Assembly (NCBI RefSeq): GCF_014822185.1
Contig: NZ_QVLR01000001.1
Coordinates: 1 to 64,000 of the forward strand
DNA: 64,000 bases
Source of the DNA: Azoarcus sp. Aa7
Lineage (GTDB): Bacteria > Pseudomonadota > Gammaproteobacteria > Burkholderiales > Rhodocyclaceae
Reading direction: 5' to 3'
A program made the translations under genes and the position numbers. Position 1 is the first letter of the stretch; every line of letters begins with the position of its first letter. The notes below the pieces were generated by a model. It saw only the letters and a list, made by a program, of their open reading frames with translations. It made no database searches and was not told the DNA's origin. Below are positions 15,165 through 23,945 of the stretch, piece after piece.

Positions 15165-16010
15165 GTGGATACCAGCGTTACCGCCACCCGCGCCAAGATC
15201 GCCGAGCACGCCTACCGCATCCGCCGCAACGCGCTGCGGATGGGCGAAGTGCAAGGCCAGGGCTACATCGCCCAGGCGCTGGACATCGCCGACGTGCTGG
15301 CGACGGCTTACTTTCATGCGATGCGCTACCGGCCGGAAGATCCGGCGTGGGAAGGGCGCGACCGCTTCCTGCTGTCGAACGGCCACTATGCGATCGCGCT
15401 GTACGCGGCGCTGATCGAGGCCGGCATCGTTCCGGAAGAAGAACTGGAGACCTACGGCAGCGACGACAGCCGCCTGCCGATGTCGGGCATGGCGAGCTAC
15501 ACGCCGGGCATGGAGATGTCGGGCGGCTCGCTCGGCCAGGGCCTGACGATCGCCGTCGGCCGCGGCCTGGGCCTCAAGCGCAAGGGCTCGAAGTCCTTCG
15601 TGTATACGCTGTTCTCGGACGGCGAGCTCGACGAGGGTGCGGTGTGGGAAGGCCTGATGTCGGCCGCACACCACAAGCTCGACAACCTGATCGCGATCGT
15701 CGACGTCAATAACCAGCAGGCCGACGGTCCGTCCTCGCAGGTGATGGCCTTCGAACCGCTGACCGAGAAGATGCAGGCCTTCGGCTGGTTTACCCAGCGC
15801 ATCGACGGCAACGACCTCGACGCCGTGATCGCCGCCTTCGACGCCGCGCGCAACCACCCCGGCCCCGAGCCCCGCATGATCATCGCCGACACCCTGATGG
15901 GCTGCGGCGTGCCCTTCCTCGAAGCGCGCGAAAAGAACCACTTCATCCGCGTCGAGCCGAACGAGTGGCAGCTGGCCCTCGAAGCGCTGGACGCCGGGAG
16001 GACCGCATGA
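15165..16010 (+). CDS. Transketolase, N-terminal (TPP-binding) subunit
   Basis: 281 aa. This is the stand-alone N-terminal half of transketolase: the TPP/Mg motif FSDGELDEGAVWEGLMSAAHHKLDNLIAIVDVNNQQADG (about 146-184) has the GDG...N pattern with SDG in place of GDG. GTG at 15165 is strongly supported by AAGGAGAA seven bases upstream. With the next gene it forms a split transketolase transferring a C2 ketol unit between sugars. Split transketolases are common in archaea and in specialised sugar catabolic operons. The substrate is unknown. It is the first gene of the LysR-controlled cluster. Confidence 0.88.
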   Translation: MDTSVTATRAKIAEHAYRIRRNALRMGEVQGQGYIAQALDIADVLATAYFHAMRYRPEDPAWEGRDRFLLSNGHYAIALYAALIEAGIVPEEELETYGSDDSRLPMSGMASYTPGMEMSGGSLGQGLTIAVGRGLGLKRKGSKSFVYTLFSDGELDEGAVWEGLMSAAHHKLDNLIAIVDVNNQQADGPSSQVMAFEPLTEKMQAFGWFTQRIDGNDLDAVIAAFDAARNHPGPEPRMIIADTLMGCGVPFLEAREKNHFIRVEPNEWQLALEALDAGRTA

Positions 16011-17008
16011 GCACCGCCACCGCACAGAAGCCCAAGCTGAAGACCTCGGCGATGATCGCCTCGATCGCCGGCGACGGCCAGCGCACCCAGGCCGCGCCCT
16101 TCGGCCACGCCCTGGTCAAGCTCGCCGCCGAGCGCCCCGAGATCGTCGGCATGACCGCGGACCTTGCGAAATACACCGACCTGCATATCTTCGCGCAGGC
16201 CTACCCCGAGCGCTTCTACCAGATGGGCATGGCCGAGCAGTTGCTGATGGGTGCGGCGGCCGGCTTCGCGCATGAAGGCGCGATGCCCTTCGTGACGACC
16301 TACGCGGTGTTCGCGACGCGCCGCGCCTACGACTTCATGCACCAGACGATCGCCGAGGACGGCCTCAACGTGAAGATCGCCTGCGCGCTGCCGGGCCTGA
16401 CGACGGGCTACGGCCCGAGCCACCAGGCGGCCGAGGATCTGGCGCTGATGCGCGCGATGCCCGGCATGACCGTGATCGACCCGTGCGATGCGCTCGACAT
16501 CGAGCAGATGGTGCCGGCGGTGGCCGAGCACAAGGGGCCGGTGTACATGCGTCTCTTGCGCGGCCAGGTGCCGCTGGTGCTTGACGAGTACGACTACAAG
16601 TTCGAGCTCGGCAAGGCCAAGCTCGTGCGCGACGGCCGCGACGTGCTGGTGATCTCGTCCGGGATCATGACGATGCGGGCGCTGGAAGTCGCCAAGGCGC
16701 TCGCGGCCGACCGCGTCGATGTCGGCGTGCTGCACGTGCCGACGATCAAGCCGCTGGATACCTCGACGATCCTGCGCGAAGCCGGCCGCTCCGGGCGCCT
16801 GGTCGTCGTCGCCGAGAACCACACGACGATCGGCGGCCTCGGCGAGGCGATCGCGACCGCGCTGCTGCGCGCCGGCGTGACGCCGCAGTTCCGCCAGATC
16901 GCGCTGCCCGACGCCTTCCTCGACGCCGGCGCGCTGCCGACGCTGCACGACCGCTACGGTATCTCGACCGAGGCGATGAGCACAACGATCAAGGGCTGGC
17001 TGGGCTAG
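16007..17008 (+). CDS. Transketolase, C-terminal (pyrimidine-binding) subunit
   Basis: 333 aa. It holds the transketolase pyrimidine-binding domain (catalytic Glu in FYQMGMAEQLLMGAAAGFA, about 76-94; TTYAVFATRRAYDFMHQTI) and the C-terminal transketolase domain (VLVISSGIMTMRALEVAKAL). It overlaps the N-subunit by ATGA, ensuring coupled, equimolar synthesis. The first ~30 residues are an extra charged leader relative to the minimal domain. Same-family pairs include DXP-synthase-like enzymes, but the DRYG/GHAL features favour a true ketol transfer. A palindromic repeat element follows four bases after the stop. Confidence 0.88.
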   Translation: MSTATAQKPKLKTSAMIASIAGDGQRTQAAPFGHALVKLAAERPEIVGMTADLAKYTDLHIFAQAYPERFYQMGMAEQLLMGAAAGFAHEGAMPFVTTYAVFATRRAYDFMHQTIAEDGLNVKIACALPGLTTGYGPSHQAAEDLALMRAMPGMTVIDPCDALDIEQMVPAVAEHKGPVYMRLLRGQVPLVLDEYDYKFELGKAKLVRDGRDVLVISSGIMTMRALEVAKALAADRVDVGVLHVPTIKPLDTSTILREAGRSGRLVVVAENHTTIGGLGEAIATALLRAGVTPQFRQIALPDAFLDAGALPTLHDRYGISTEAMSTTIKGWLG

Positions 17009-17011
17009 GAC

Positions 17012-17109
17012 CGTAGGGCGGGAAAGCGAAGCGCATCCCGCCACACGGCGATCGAGCCCACCTCCACCGTTGGAATGGCGGGATGCGCCTTCGGCTTTCC
17101 CGCCCTACG
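17012..17109. repeat. Long palindromic interspersed repeat, copy 1
   Basis: The sequence starts CGTAGGGCGGGAAAGCG and ends with its near-complement CGGCTTTCCCGCCCTACG, with inner arms GCATCCCGCCA/TGGCGGGATGC; the arms are ~32 bases around a ~32-base loop. It is a REP/MITE-like intergenic element of a type widespread in beta- and gammaproteobacteria. A second copy lies at 20815-20913. It could form a strong RNA hairpin separating the transketolase genes from the SDR gene. Confidence 0.85.
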
Positions 17110-17146
17110 AAACCGCAACACACGAACCACACAAAGGACCACGAAC

Positions 17147-17908
17147 ATGTCGCAATCCCAACTCCTCGAAGGCAAGGTCGCCGTGATCACCGGCGGTGCC
17201 GGTCTCAACGGCCTGGGCTTCGCCACCGCCCGCATGCTCGCCGCACAGGGCGCGCGCATCGCGATCCTCGACCTCGAGCAGGCCAACCCTGCCGGCGCCG
17301 CCGCCGAGCTCGGCCCGCAGCACATCGGCCTGGTCGCCAACGTGACCGACAAGGCCTCGTGCGACGCCGCCGCCGCCGAGATCCTGAAGCAACTCGGCCG
17401 CATCGACGTGCTGGTGAACAACGCCGGCATCACCCAGCCGCGCAAGACGCTGGACATCACCGGCGCCGACTACGACGCAGTGCTCGACGTCAGCCTGCGC
17501 GGCACGCTGTACATGTCGCAGGCCGTGATCCCGGCGATGCAGCAGCAGAAGAACGGCTCGATCGTGTGCATCTCGTCGGTATCGGCGCAGCGGGGCGGCG
17601 GCATCCTCGGCGGCCCGCACTACTCGGCCGCCAAAGCCGGCGTGCTGGGTCTGGCCCGCGCGATGGCGCGGGAATACGGCGCCGACAACATCCGCGTCAA
17701 CTGCATCACCCCGGGCCTGATCGCGACCGACATCAACAAGGGCAAGATCCCCGAAGACCGCCGCGCCGCGATCCTGGAATCGATCCCGCTGGGCCGCATC
17801 GGCGAACCCAACGACGTCGCCGGCTGCATCGTGTTCCTCGCGAGCGACCTCTCCAAGTACTGCACCGGCGTCACGCTCGACGTCAACGGGGGCATGCTGA
17901 TCCACTGA
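17147..17908 (+). CDS. Short-chain dehydrogenase/reductase
   Basis: 253 aa. A classical SDR: cofactor motif TGGAGLNGLGFA (about 15-26, a GGxGxxG variant), NNAG at ~92-95, catalytic Ser in ISSVSAQRGGG and YSAAK (Tyr/Lys about 163-167), and the C-terminal LDVNGGMLIH typical of FabG-like polyol or sugar-acid dehydrogenases. An Asp at the end of beta-2 (ILDLEQ) favours NAD+. In this operon it probably oxidises the imported polyol or hydroxy acid. It sits between two copies of the palindromic repeat together with the TRAP genes. Confidence 0.87.
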   Translation: MSQSQLLEGKVAVITGGAGLNGLGFATARMLAAQGARIAILDLEQANPAGAAAELGPQHIGLVANVTDKASCDAAAAEILKQLGRIDVLVNNAGITQPRKTLDITGADYDAVLDVSLRGTLYMSQAVIPAMQQQKNGSIVCISSVSAQRGGGILGGPHYSAAKAGVLGLARAMAREYGADNIRVNCITPGLIATDINKGKIPEDRRAAILESIPLGRIGEPNDVAGCIVFLASDLSKYCTGVTLDVNGGMLIH

Positions 17909-17976
17909 TTCGCAGCACCACGCTTCGACACGGCCTGCGCCAGACGCGGGCGATATGCAAAAAGAAGGAGGAGACC

Positions 17977-18996
17977 ATGTCCAAGGAAGCCATCAACCTG
18001 TCGCGCCGCGCCCTGCTGCGCAACACCGCCGTACTCGGCGCCGCCAGCCTCTTCGGCGCCCCCGCCATCGTCGGCGCCGCGAGCCCGATCCGCATCACCT
18101 TTGGCCACGGCGCCGCGCCGGGCAATCCACGCTCGGTGGCGGCCGAGAAGTTTGCCGAGTTGGTCAAGGCGAAGAGCAACGGCGCAATCGAGGTCACCGT
18201 GGCCGGCGCGGCCCAGCTCGGCGACGACGCCGCGATGCTGACCAGTCTGCGCACCGGCAGCCTCGGCATCTCGGCGAACAGCCAGGGCACCACGTCGTCG
18301 GTGGTCCCCGAACTGGCCGCTCTCGGCATGCCCTTCCTGTTCGCCGACAGCGCCTCGGCGGTCAAGGTCGTCAGCGGCAGGATCGGCGACCAGCTGCGGC
18401 CCAAGTTCGACGCGATCGGCCTCGTGCCGATCGGCTGGTGGGACAACGGCATCCGCCACATCACCAACAGCAAGCGCCCGATCCGCGCGCCGGACGACCT
18501 GAAGGGGCTGAAGATCCGCACCCCGGCCGACCCCTCGACGATCGACATCTTCCAGTCGCTCGGCGCGGCAACGGCGCAGATCGCCTTCGCCGAACTCTAC
18601 GTCGCCCTGCAACAGGGCGTCGTCGACGGCCAGGAAAATCCGCTCACCAACATCGCGAGCTCCAAGCTCTACGAGGTGAACAAGTACATCAGCCTGTCCG
18701 CGCACAAGTGGGAAAGCACCCCGGTGCTGATGTCGAAGATCGCCTGGGGCCGACTCAACAAGCAACAGCAGCAACTCGTCATGGAGGCGATGGCCGAGGC
18801 GACCGCGCTGCAGATCAGCCTGTCTTCCGAAGCCAACACGAAACTGCTCGCCGACTTCAAGGGCAACCCGGCCGTCGCCGTCAATGAGGTCGACCGCGCG
18901 GCCTTCCAGAAGCAGACGGCGAGCGTGTTCGACAAGTGGGAACAGAAGGAATTCGGCGCCTTCGTGAAAGCCCTCCGCGCGACGATGGGTGCATGA
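17977..18996 (+). CDS. dctP: TRAP transporter substrate-binding protein DctP
   Basis: 339 aa. A twin-arginine-like signal (SRRALLR, then a hydrophobic stretch to about residue 36) precedes a DctP fold beginning IRITFGHGAAPGNPRSVAAEKFAELV. The specificity region KGLKIRTPADPSTIDIFQSLGA carries the conserved Arg that clamps the substrate carboxylate, and the VVDGQENPLTN segment is characteristic. It captures an organic acid in the periplasm for DctQM. AAGGAGGAG just before the ATG is the best ribosome-binding site of the cluster, consistent with a need for abundant binding protein. The ligand is unknown. Confidence 0.92.
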   Translation: MSKEAINLSRRALLRNTAVLGAASLFGAPAIVGAASPIRITFGHGAAPGNPRSVAAEKFAELVKAKSNGAIEVTVAGAAQLGDDAAMLTSLRTGSLGISANSQGTTSSVVPELAALGMPFLFADSASAVKVVSGRIGDQLRPKFDAIGLVPIGWWDNGIRHITNSKRPIRAPDDLKGLKIRTPADPSTIDIFQSLGAATAQIAFAELYVALQQGVVDGQENPLTNIASSKLYEVNKYISLSAHKWESTPVLMSKIAWGRLNKQQQQLVMEAMAEATALQISLSSEANTKLLADFKGNPAVAVNEVDRAAFQKQTASVFDKWEQKEFGAFVKALRATMGA

Positions 18997-19559
18997 TGAT
19001 CAGCGCGACGTCGGAAATTCCCATGAACCGCTCACTCGCCATCGCCCTGCTCGACACCGTGGATCGGACCATCGCCCTGCTCTGCAAGAGCGTCGTGCTC
19101 GCCACCGGCGCGGCCCTGCTCGTGTCGATCGGGATCGGCGTCGCCGCACGCTACGTCATCAGCGTCGGCGGCGTCGACTGGGCGGAGGAGCTGCCGAAGC
19201 TCCTCTTCGCCTGGTTCATCATGGCCGGCGTCGTGCTGGCGGTGCAGGGCGGCAACCATATCGCGGTCGACCTGGTGATGCGCTTTCTCGGCGAGCGCGG
19301 CAAGCGCTGGCTGATCGTGCTCACCAATCTGCTGGTGTTCGTCGCCTACCTCTACCTGACCAACACCGCGCTCGAGGTCGCGGAGATCGCCGCAGCGGAG
19401 AAGAACCCGCTGCTCGGCACCCCCGGCAGCCTGCCCTTCTACGCGCTTGCGTCCGGTTCGGTACTCACTGCCATCGGCACCCTGTCGATCGCGATCCGCG
19501 TCGCGCTGCTCGGCCCGGAAGCCGCCCCGCAAGGCAAACCTGAGGATAGCGTGCAATGA
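18993..19559 (+). CDS. dctQ: TRAP transporter small permease DctQ
   Basis: 188 aa from ATG at 18993, which overlaps the dctP stop as ATGA. Internal starts at 18996 or 19023 are alternatives. Four transmembrane helices (about 34-57, 67-90, 105-127 and 147-170) and the conserved VDWAEELPKLLFAWFIMAG and GNHIAVDLVM motifs identify DctQ. It pairs with DctM in the inner membrane to form the sodium-driven TRAP permease. Its 3' end overlaps dctM (ATGA). Confidence 0.9.
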   Translation: MMISATSEIPMNRSLAIALLDTVDRTIALLCKSVVLATGAALLVSIGIGVAARYVISVGGVDWAEELPKLLFAWFIMAGVVLAVQGGNHIAVDLVMRFLGERGKRWLIVLTNLLVFVAYLYLTNTALEVAEIAAAEKNPLLGTPGSLPFYALASGSVLTAIGTLSIAIRVALLGPEAAPQGKPEDSVQ

Positions 19560-20812
19560 TTCTCATCATGATCCTGGCCTTTTTCGGCCTCCTCGCCCTC
19601 GCGATCCCGGTCGCCCACGTGCTGGTGATCGCCTCCGGCAGCGCCATCCTGTGGGGACAGGAACTACCCCTGATGCTGGTCGCCCAGCAGATGGTGAACC
19701 AGACCCAGTCCTTCCCGATGCTGGCCCTGCCCTTCTTCATCCTCGCCGGCAGCCTGATGATGAGCGGCCGGCTCGGCGAGAAGCTGATCGGCTTCGCGAC
19801 AGAACTGGTGCAGCGCTACCGCGGCGGCCTCGGCTCCGTGAGCGTGGTCGGCAGCTGCGTGTTCGGCGGCGTGTCGGGCTCGGCGGTCGCCGACGCAACG
19901 GCGCTCGGCGGCATGCTGATCCCGTGGCAGAAGCGCGAGGGCTACCCGGCCGGCTTCACCGCGGCGAACAACGCCGCCGCGGCGACGATCGCGATCCTGA
20001 TCCCACCCTCGATCCCCTTCATCCTGTACTCGCTGGTGTCCAACGTCTCGGTCGCGGATCTCTTCCTCGCCGGCGTGCTGCCGGGCCTGATGCTCACCGT
20101 GGGCTTCGTCGCGGTGTGCAACCTGTCGGCGCGCCTGCGCGGCTTCCCGCACACGGCCACGCCCTTCGACGGCGCGAAGTGCCGCAAGCTCTTCATCCAG
20201 GCCTTGCCGGCACTGCTGATGCCGGTGCTGATCCTGACGCTGCTGCGCTTCGGCATCGCGACGCCGACCGAAGTATCCGTGATCGCGGTGTTCTACGCGA
20301 TTGCCGCCGGGGTCTTCGTGTATCGCGACATGACGGTCCGCCGCTTCAGCCAGGCACTGATCGCCGCCGGTGTCGCGACCGGCGTCGTCATGCTGGTGAT
20401 CATGGGCTCGGCGGTCGTCGGCTGGCTGATGACCTACGCACAGGTGCCACAGCAGTTCGCCGAATGGTGCCTCGAGACGCTCAAGGAGCCGTGGCTGATC
20501 ATCCTCGCGATGATCCTCATCATGATGGTCGCCGGCATGTTCATCGACCTGCCCGCCGCGATCCTGCTGCTCGGCCCGATCTTCGTGCCGCTCGCGGACG
20601 CGATCGGCCTCGACCTGATGCAGCTCGGCCTGATGATGGTGCTCACGCTGGCGATCGGCCTCTACACACCGCCGGTCGGCACGACGCTCTTCATCAGCAG
20701 TTCGATCGCGCAGAGCTCGATCGTGAGCACGACGCGCGAACTGTGGCCCTTCTACGGGGTTGCGCTGATCACGGTGCTGCTCTTCAGCTACGTGCCGGTG
20801 CTGACACTCTGA
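19556..20812 (+). CDS. dctM: TRAP transporter large permease DctM
   Basis: 418 aa with about a dozen membrane segments. Conserved features include LPFFILAGSLMMSGRLGEKLI, GVSGSAVADATALGGMLIP, AANNAAAATIAILIPPSIPFILYS and the late IGLYTPPVGTTLFISSSIA motif. DctM forms the transport core that takes up the DctP-delivered acid with Na+. It is coupled to dctQ by ATGA. A second palindromic repeat begins two bases after its stop and may terminate or attenuate transcription before the full-length transketolase gene. Confidence 0.93.
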   Translation: MILIMILAFFGLLALAIPVAHVLVIASGSAILWGQELPLMLVAQQMVNQTQSFPMLALPFFILAGSLMMSGRLGEKLIGFATELVQRYRGGLGSVSVVGSCVFGGVSGSAVADATALGGMLIPWQKREGYPAGFTAANNAAAATIAILIPPSIPFILYSLVSNVSVADLFLAGVLPGLMLTVGFVAVCNLSARLRGFPHTATPFDGAKCRKLFIQALPALLMPVLILTLLRFGIATPTEVSVIAVFYAIAAGVFVYRDMTVRRFSQALIAAGVATGVVMLVIMGSAVVGWLMTYAQVPQQFAEWCLETLKEPWLIILAMILIMMVAGMFIDLPAAILLLGPIFVPLADAIGLDLMQLGLMMVLTLAIGLYTPPVGTTLFISSSIAQSSIVSTTRELWPFYGVALITVLLFSYVPVLTL

Positions 20813-20814
20813 AC

Positions 20815-20913
20815 CGTAGGGCGGGAGAAGCGCAGCGCATCCCGCCAGCCCGACGTGCGTGGAGGCTCCACCGCCGACTGGCGGGATACGCCTCCGGCTC
20901 CTCCCGCCCTACG
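20815..20913. repeat. Long palindromic interspersed repeat, copy 2
   Basis: The outer arms CGTAGGGCGGGAGAAGCG and CGGCTCCTCCCGCCCTACG match copy 1 (17012-17109), with inner arms GCATCCCGCCAG/CTGGCGGGATAC. Length is 99 bases versus 98, and the loops differ. The two copies bracket the SDR and dctPQM genes exactly, each placed directly after an upstream stop codon. Confidence 0.85.
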
Positions 20914-20977
20914 AATTGCCCTTATCGAATTGACTGCCGCCTCCCCTCACCGGGAGGCGCACAGGAGACCCTTTGCC

Positions 20978-22957
20978 ATGTCGTCCGTCGAACCGCGGCT
21001 GCTCGCCAACGCGATCCGCTTCCTGTCCATCGACACCATCGTCCACGCGACCGAAGGCCATCAGGGCGTGCCGCTCGGCATGGCCGAGATCGCGACGACC
21101 CTCTTCACCCGCCACATGAAGTTCAACCCGGCCGCCCCCACCTGGCCCGACCGAGACCGTTTCGTGATCTCCAACGGCCACGGCTCGATGCTTCTGTACT
21201 CGCTGCTATACCTCACCGGCTACGACAAGATCAGCCTCGACCAGGTGAAGTCCTTCCGCGAGCTCGGCTCGCACTGCGCCGGCCACCCCGAGTTCGACCC
21301 CGCTGCCGGCATCGAGGTCACGACCGGCCCGCTCGGCCAGGGCATCGCCAACGCCTTCGGCATGGCGGTCGCCGAGGCCTACCTGAACGCGAAGTTCGGC
21401 GCCGGCCTCGTCGACCACTACACCTGGGCCTTCGTCGGCGACGGCTGCCTGCAGGAGGGCATCGGCCAGGAGATGATCTCGCTCGCCGGCCACCTCAAAC
21501 TCGGCAAGCTGGTCCTGTTCTGGGACGACAACAAGATCACCGACGACGGCGCCACCTCGCTGTCGATCAGCGAGGACGTCGCCGCGCGCTTCCGCGTTGC
21601 CGACTGGCACGTCATCGAGGTCGACGGCCACGACGTGGAGGGCGTGTCCGCCGCGATCACGCTGGCAAAGAAGGATCCGCGGCCGTCCCTGATCGCCTGC
21701 CGCACCGTGATCGGCCGCGGCATCCCGCGCCTGCAGGGCAGCCGCGGCGGGCACAGCGCACGCCTCTATGCGGAAGACGCCGACGCCGCGCGCGAACTCC
21801 TCGGCTGGACTCACCAAGCTTTCGACATCCCCGGCGACATCCTCGCCGCGTGGCGCGCCGCCGGCCGGCGCAGCGACGCCGACCATGCCGCCTGGCAGAC
21901 CCGTCTCGCCGCCCTGCCCGCTGCCGAACGCGCCGAGTTCGAGCGTGTGCAGGCGGGCGAGCTGCCCGAAGGCTGGCGCGAGGTCCTGCTCGGATACAAG
22001 CGCGATGCCGCCGCGGCCACCGAACCCAAGCCCGGCATCTTCGCCTCGGGCGAGATCAACGATCTCCTCGCCGCGGTGCTGCCCGAGCGCATCGTCGGCT
22101 GTGCCGACCTCGAAGCGCCGACCTCGCACAAACGCAGCCTCAAGGCCTTCACCGCGGAAGATCGCAGCGGCGCCTACGTCCACTGCGGCGTGCGCGAGCA
22201 CCTGATGGGTTCGATGGCGAACGGCATCGCCGCGCACGGCGGCGCGATCGCGCTCGCGGTGACCTACCTCGCCTTCTCGGACTACGAGCGCCCGTCGATG
22301 CGCATGGCCGCGCTGATGGGACTGCCGGTGAGGTTCGTGTTCAGCCACGACTCGATCGGCGTCGGCAAGAACGGCCCGACGCACCAGCCCGTCGAAATTC
22401 TCGCGTCGCTGCGCGCGATGCCCAACATGCTCGTGATGCGCCCGGCCGACGCGGTCGAGGCCGCCGAATGCTGGGAGGTCGCGCTCGAGCAGCGCAGCAC
22501 CCCGGCGAGCCTGATTTTCGCGCGCCAGGCCCTGCCGACCGTGCGCAGGACGCACACCGACGACAACCTCTCGCGCCGCGGCGCCTACGTGCTGGCCCAG
22601 CCCGACGGGGGCAAGCGCGCCGTCACGCTGCTCGCAACCGGCTCCGAAGTCGCCGTCGCGCTCGCCGCGCGCGCGCTGCTGCAAGCCGACGGCATCCCCA
22701 CCGCGGTCGTGTCGATGCCGTGCTGGGAACTCTTCGACGCCCAGGACGCCGCCTACCGCAACGCCGTGCTCGGCGAAGGCACGGTGCGCATCGGCGTCGA
22801 GGCCGCGATGCGCTTCGGCTGGGACCAGTACCTCGGCAGCCGCGGCGGCTTCGTCGGCATGACCGGCTTCGGCGCCTCCGGCCCGGCCGATCAACTGTAC
22901 GAACACTTCGGCATCACCCCGGCGGCCGTCGCCGCCGAGGCGAAGCGCCACCTCTGA
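20978..22957 (+). CDS. tkt: Transketolase, full length
   Basis: 659 aa, all three transketolase domains. The TPP motif [35 protein letters not shown] is at ~149-183, substrate His motifs EGHQGVPLG and [14 protein letters not shown] are near 28 and 115, and the catalytic Glu is in [15 protein letters not shown] near 410. It resembles housekeeping TktA but lies in a catabolic cluster that already has a split transketolase, so a specialised donor or acceptor is likely. CAGGAG eight bases before the ATG fixes the start. The following genes handle hydroxypyruvate and glycerate, and hydroxypyruvate is a known irreversible ketol donor for transketolase. Confidence 0.92.
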   Translation: MSSVEPRLLANAIRFLSIDTIVHATEGHQGVPLGMAEIATTLFTRHMKFNPAAPTWPDRDRFVISNGHGSMLLYSLLYLTGYDKISLDQVKSFRELGSHCAGHPEFDPAAGIEVTTGPLGQGIANAFGMAVAEAYLNAKFGAGLVDHYTWAFVGDGCLQEGIGQEMISLAGHLKLGKLVLFWDDNKITDDGATSLSISEDVAARFRVADWHVIEVDGHDVEGVSAAITLAKKDPRPSLIACRTVIGRGIPRLQGSRGGHSARLYAEDADAARELLGWTHQAFDIPGDILAAWRAAGRRSDADHAAWQTRLAALPAAERAEFERVQAGELPEGWREVLLGYKRDAAAATEPKPGIFASGEINDLLAAVLPERIVGCADLEAPTSHKRSLKAFTAEDRSGAYVHCGVREHLMGSMANGIAAHGGAIALAVTYLAFSDYERPSMRMAALMGLPVRFVFSHDSIGVGKNGPTHQPVEILASLRAMPNMLVMRPADAVEAAECWEVALEQRSTPASLIFARQALPTVRRTHTDDNLSRRGAYVLAQPDGGKRAVTLLATGSEVAVALAARALLQADGIPTAVVSMPCWELFDAQDAAYRNAVLGEGTVRIGVEAAMRFGWDQYLGSRGGFVGMTGFGASGPADQLYEHFGITPAAVAAEAKRHL

Positions 22958-22979
22958 CCCCGACCCTGCAGAGAACACC

Positions 22980-23945
22980 ATGCACAAGATCGTCTTCCTC
23001 GACCGCGCGACCATCGCCCCGCAGATCCGCCTGCGCCGCCCCGCCTTCGCTCACGAGCTGGTCGTGCACGAACGCACCCGCCCCGACGAGGTCGTCGAGC
23101 GCCTCAAGGGCGCGAGCATCGCGATCACCAACAAGGTGGCGCTCACCGCGGCCGTCCTCGAACAGCTGCCCGAGCTGCGCCTCGTTGCGGTCGCCGCGAC
23201 CGGCACCGACTGCGTGGACAAGGCGTACTGCCAGCGCCACGACATCGCCGTCGCCAACATCCGCGGCTACGCCGTGAACACCGTGCCCGAGCACACCTTC
23301 GCGCTGATGCTCGCGCTGCGCCGGAACATCGTGGCGTACCGCGACGACGTGATCAACGGCGAATGGCAGAAGTCCGGTCAGTTCTGCTTCTTCAACCACA
23401 CGATCCACGACCTCGCCGGCGCGCGCCTCGGCATCATCGGCGAAGGCGCGCTCGGCCAGAGCGTCGCCGCGATCGCGCGCGCCTTCGGCATGGTGCCGCT
23501 GTTCGCGGAGCACAAGGGCAGGAGCGGCTTCGGCCAGCTCTACACGCCGTGGGACGAGATGCTCGCGACCAGCGACATCATCACCCTCCACAGCCCGCTC
23601 ACGCCCGAGACGCGCAACATGATCGCGCTGCCCGAGTTCCGCAAGATGGCGCGCCGCCCGCTGCTGATCAACACCGCGCGCGGCGGCCTCGTCGACGAGG
23701 AAGCGCTGGTGCAGGCACTGGACGAGGGCCTCATCAGCGGCGCCGGCTTCGACGTCACCGCCGGCGAGCCGCCCGCCGCCGACAGCCCGATGATGCGCAT
23801 CGCCGCCCGGCCCGATGTGATCCTCACGCCGCACGTCGCGTGGGCCTCGGACGAGGCGCAGCAGACGCTGGCCGACCAGCTGATCGACAACATCGAGCAC
23901 TTCGTCGCGGGCACGCCGACGAACCTCGTCAAAGGCGCCTACTGA
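22980..23945 (+). CDS. hprA: D-2-hydroxyacid dehydrogenase (glycerate dehydrogenase / hydroxypyruvate reductase)
   Basis: 321 aa. NAD-binding motif GEGALGQSVA (about 150-159, Glu replacing the usual Tyr/Phe), with AEHKGR after beta-2 as in HprA-type enzymes. Catalytic Arg is in NTARGGLVDEEAL, Glu in TAGEPP and His in LTPHVAWAS. It most likely interconverts hydroxypyruvate and D-glycerate with NAD(P)H in the cytoplasm. Its stop overlaps the glycerate kinase start (TGATG), giving a two-step route to 2-phosphoglycerate. Glyoxylate or other 2-oxoacids are possible alternative substrates. Confidence 0.85.
   Translation: MHKIVFLDRATIAPQIRLRRPAFAHELVVHERTRPDEVVERLKGASIAITNKVALTAAVLEQLPELRLVAVAATGTDCVDKAYCQRHDIAVANIRGYAVNTVPEHTFALMLALRRNIVAYRDDVINGEWQKSGQFCFFNHTIHDLAGARLGIIGEGALGQSVAAIARAFGMVPLFAEHKGRSGFGQLYTPWDEMLATSDIITLHSPLTPETRNMIALPEFRKMARRPLLINTARGGLVDEEALVQALDEGLISGAGFDVTAGEPPAADSPMMRIAARPDVILTPHVAWASDEAQQTLADQLIDNIEHFVAGTPTNLVKGAY

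Noticed and set aside
17083-18996. 637-aa frame running through the SDR gene into DctP
   Set aside because: The first ~300 residues are an out-of-frame shadow of the SDR gene; the real DctP begins at 17977 with a strong ribosome-binding site and signal peptide.
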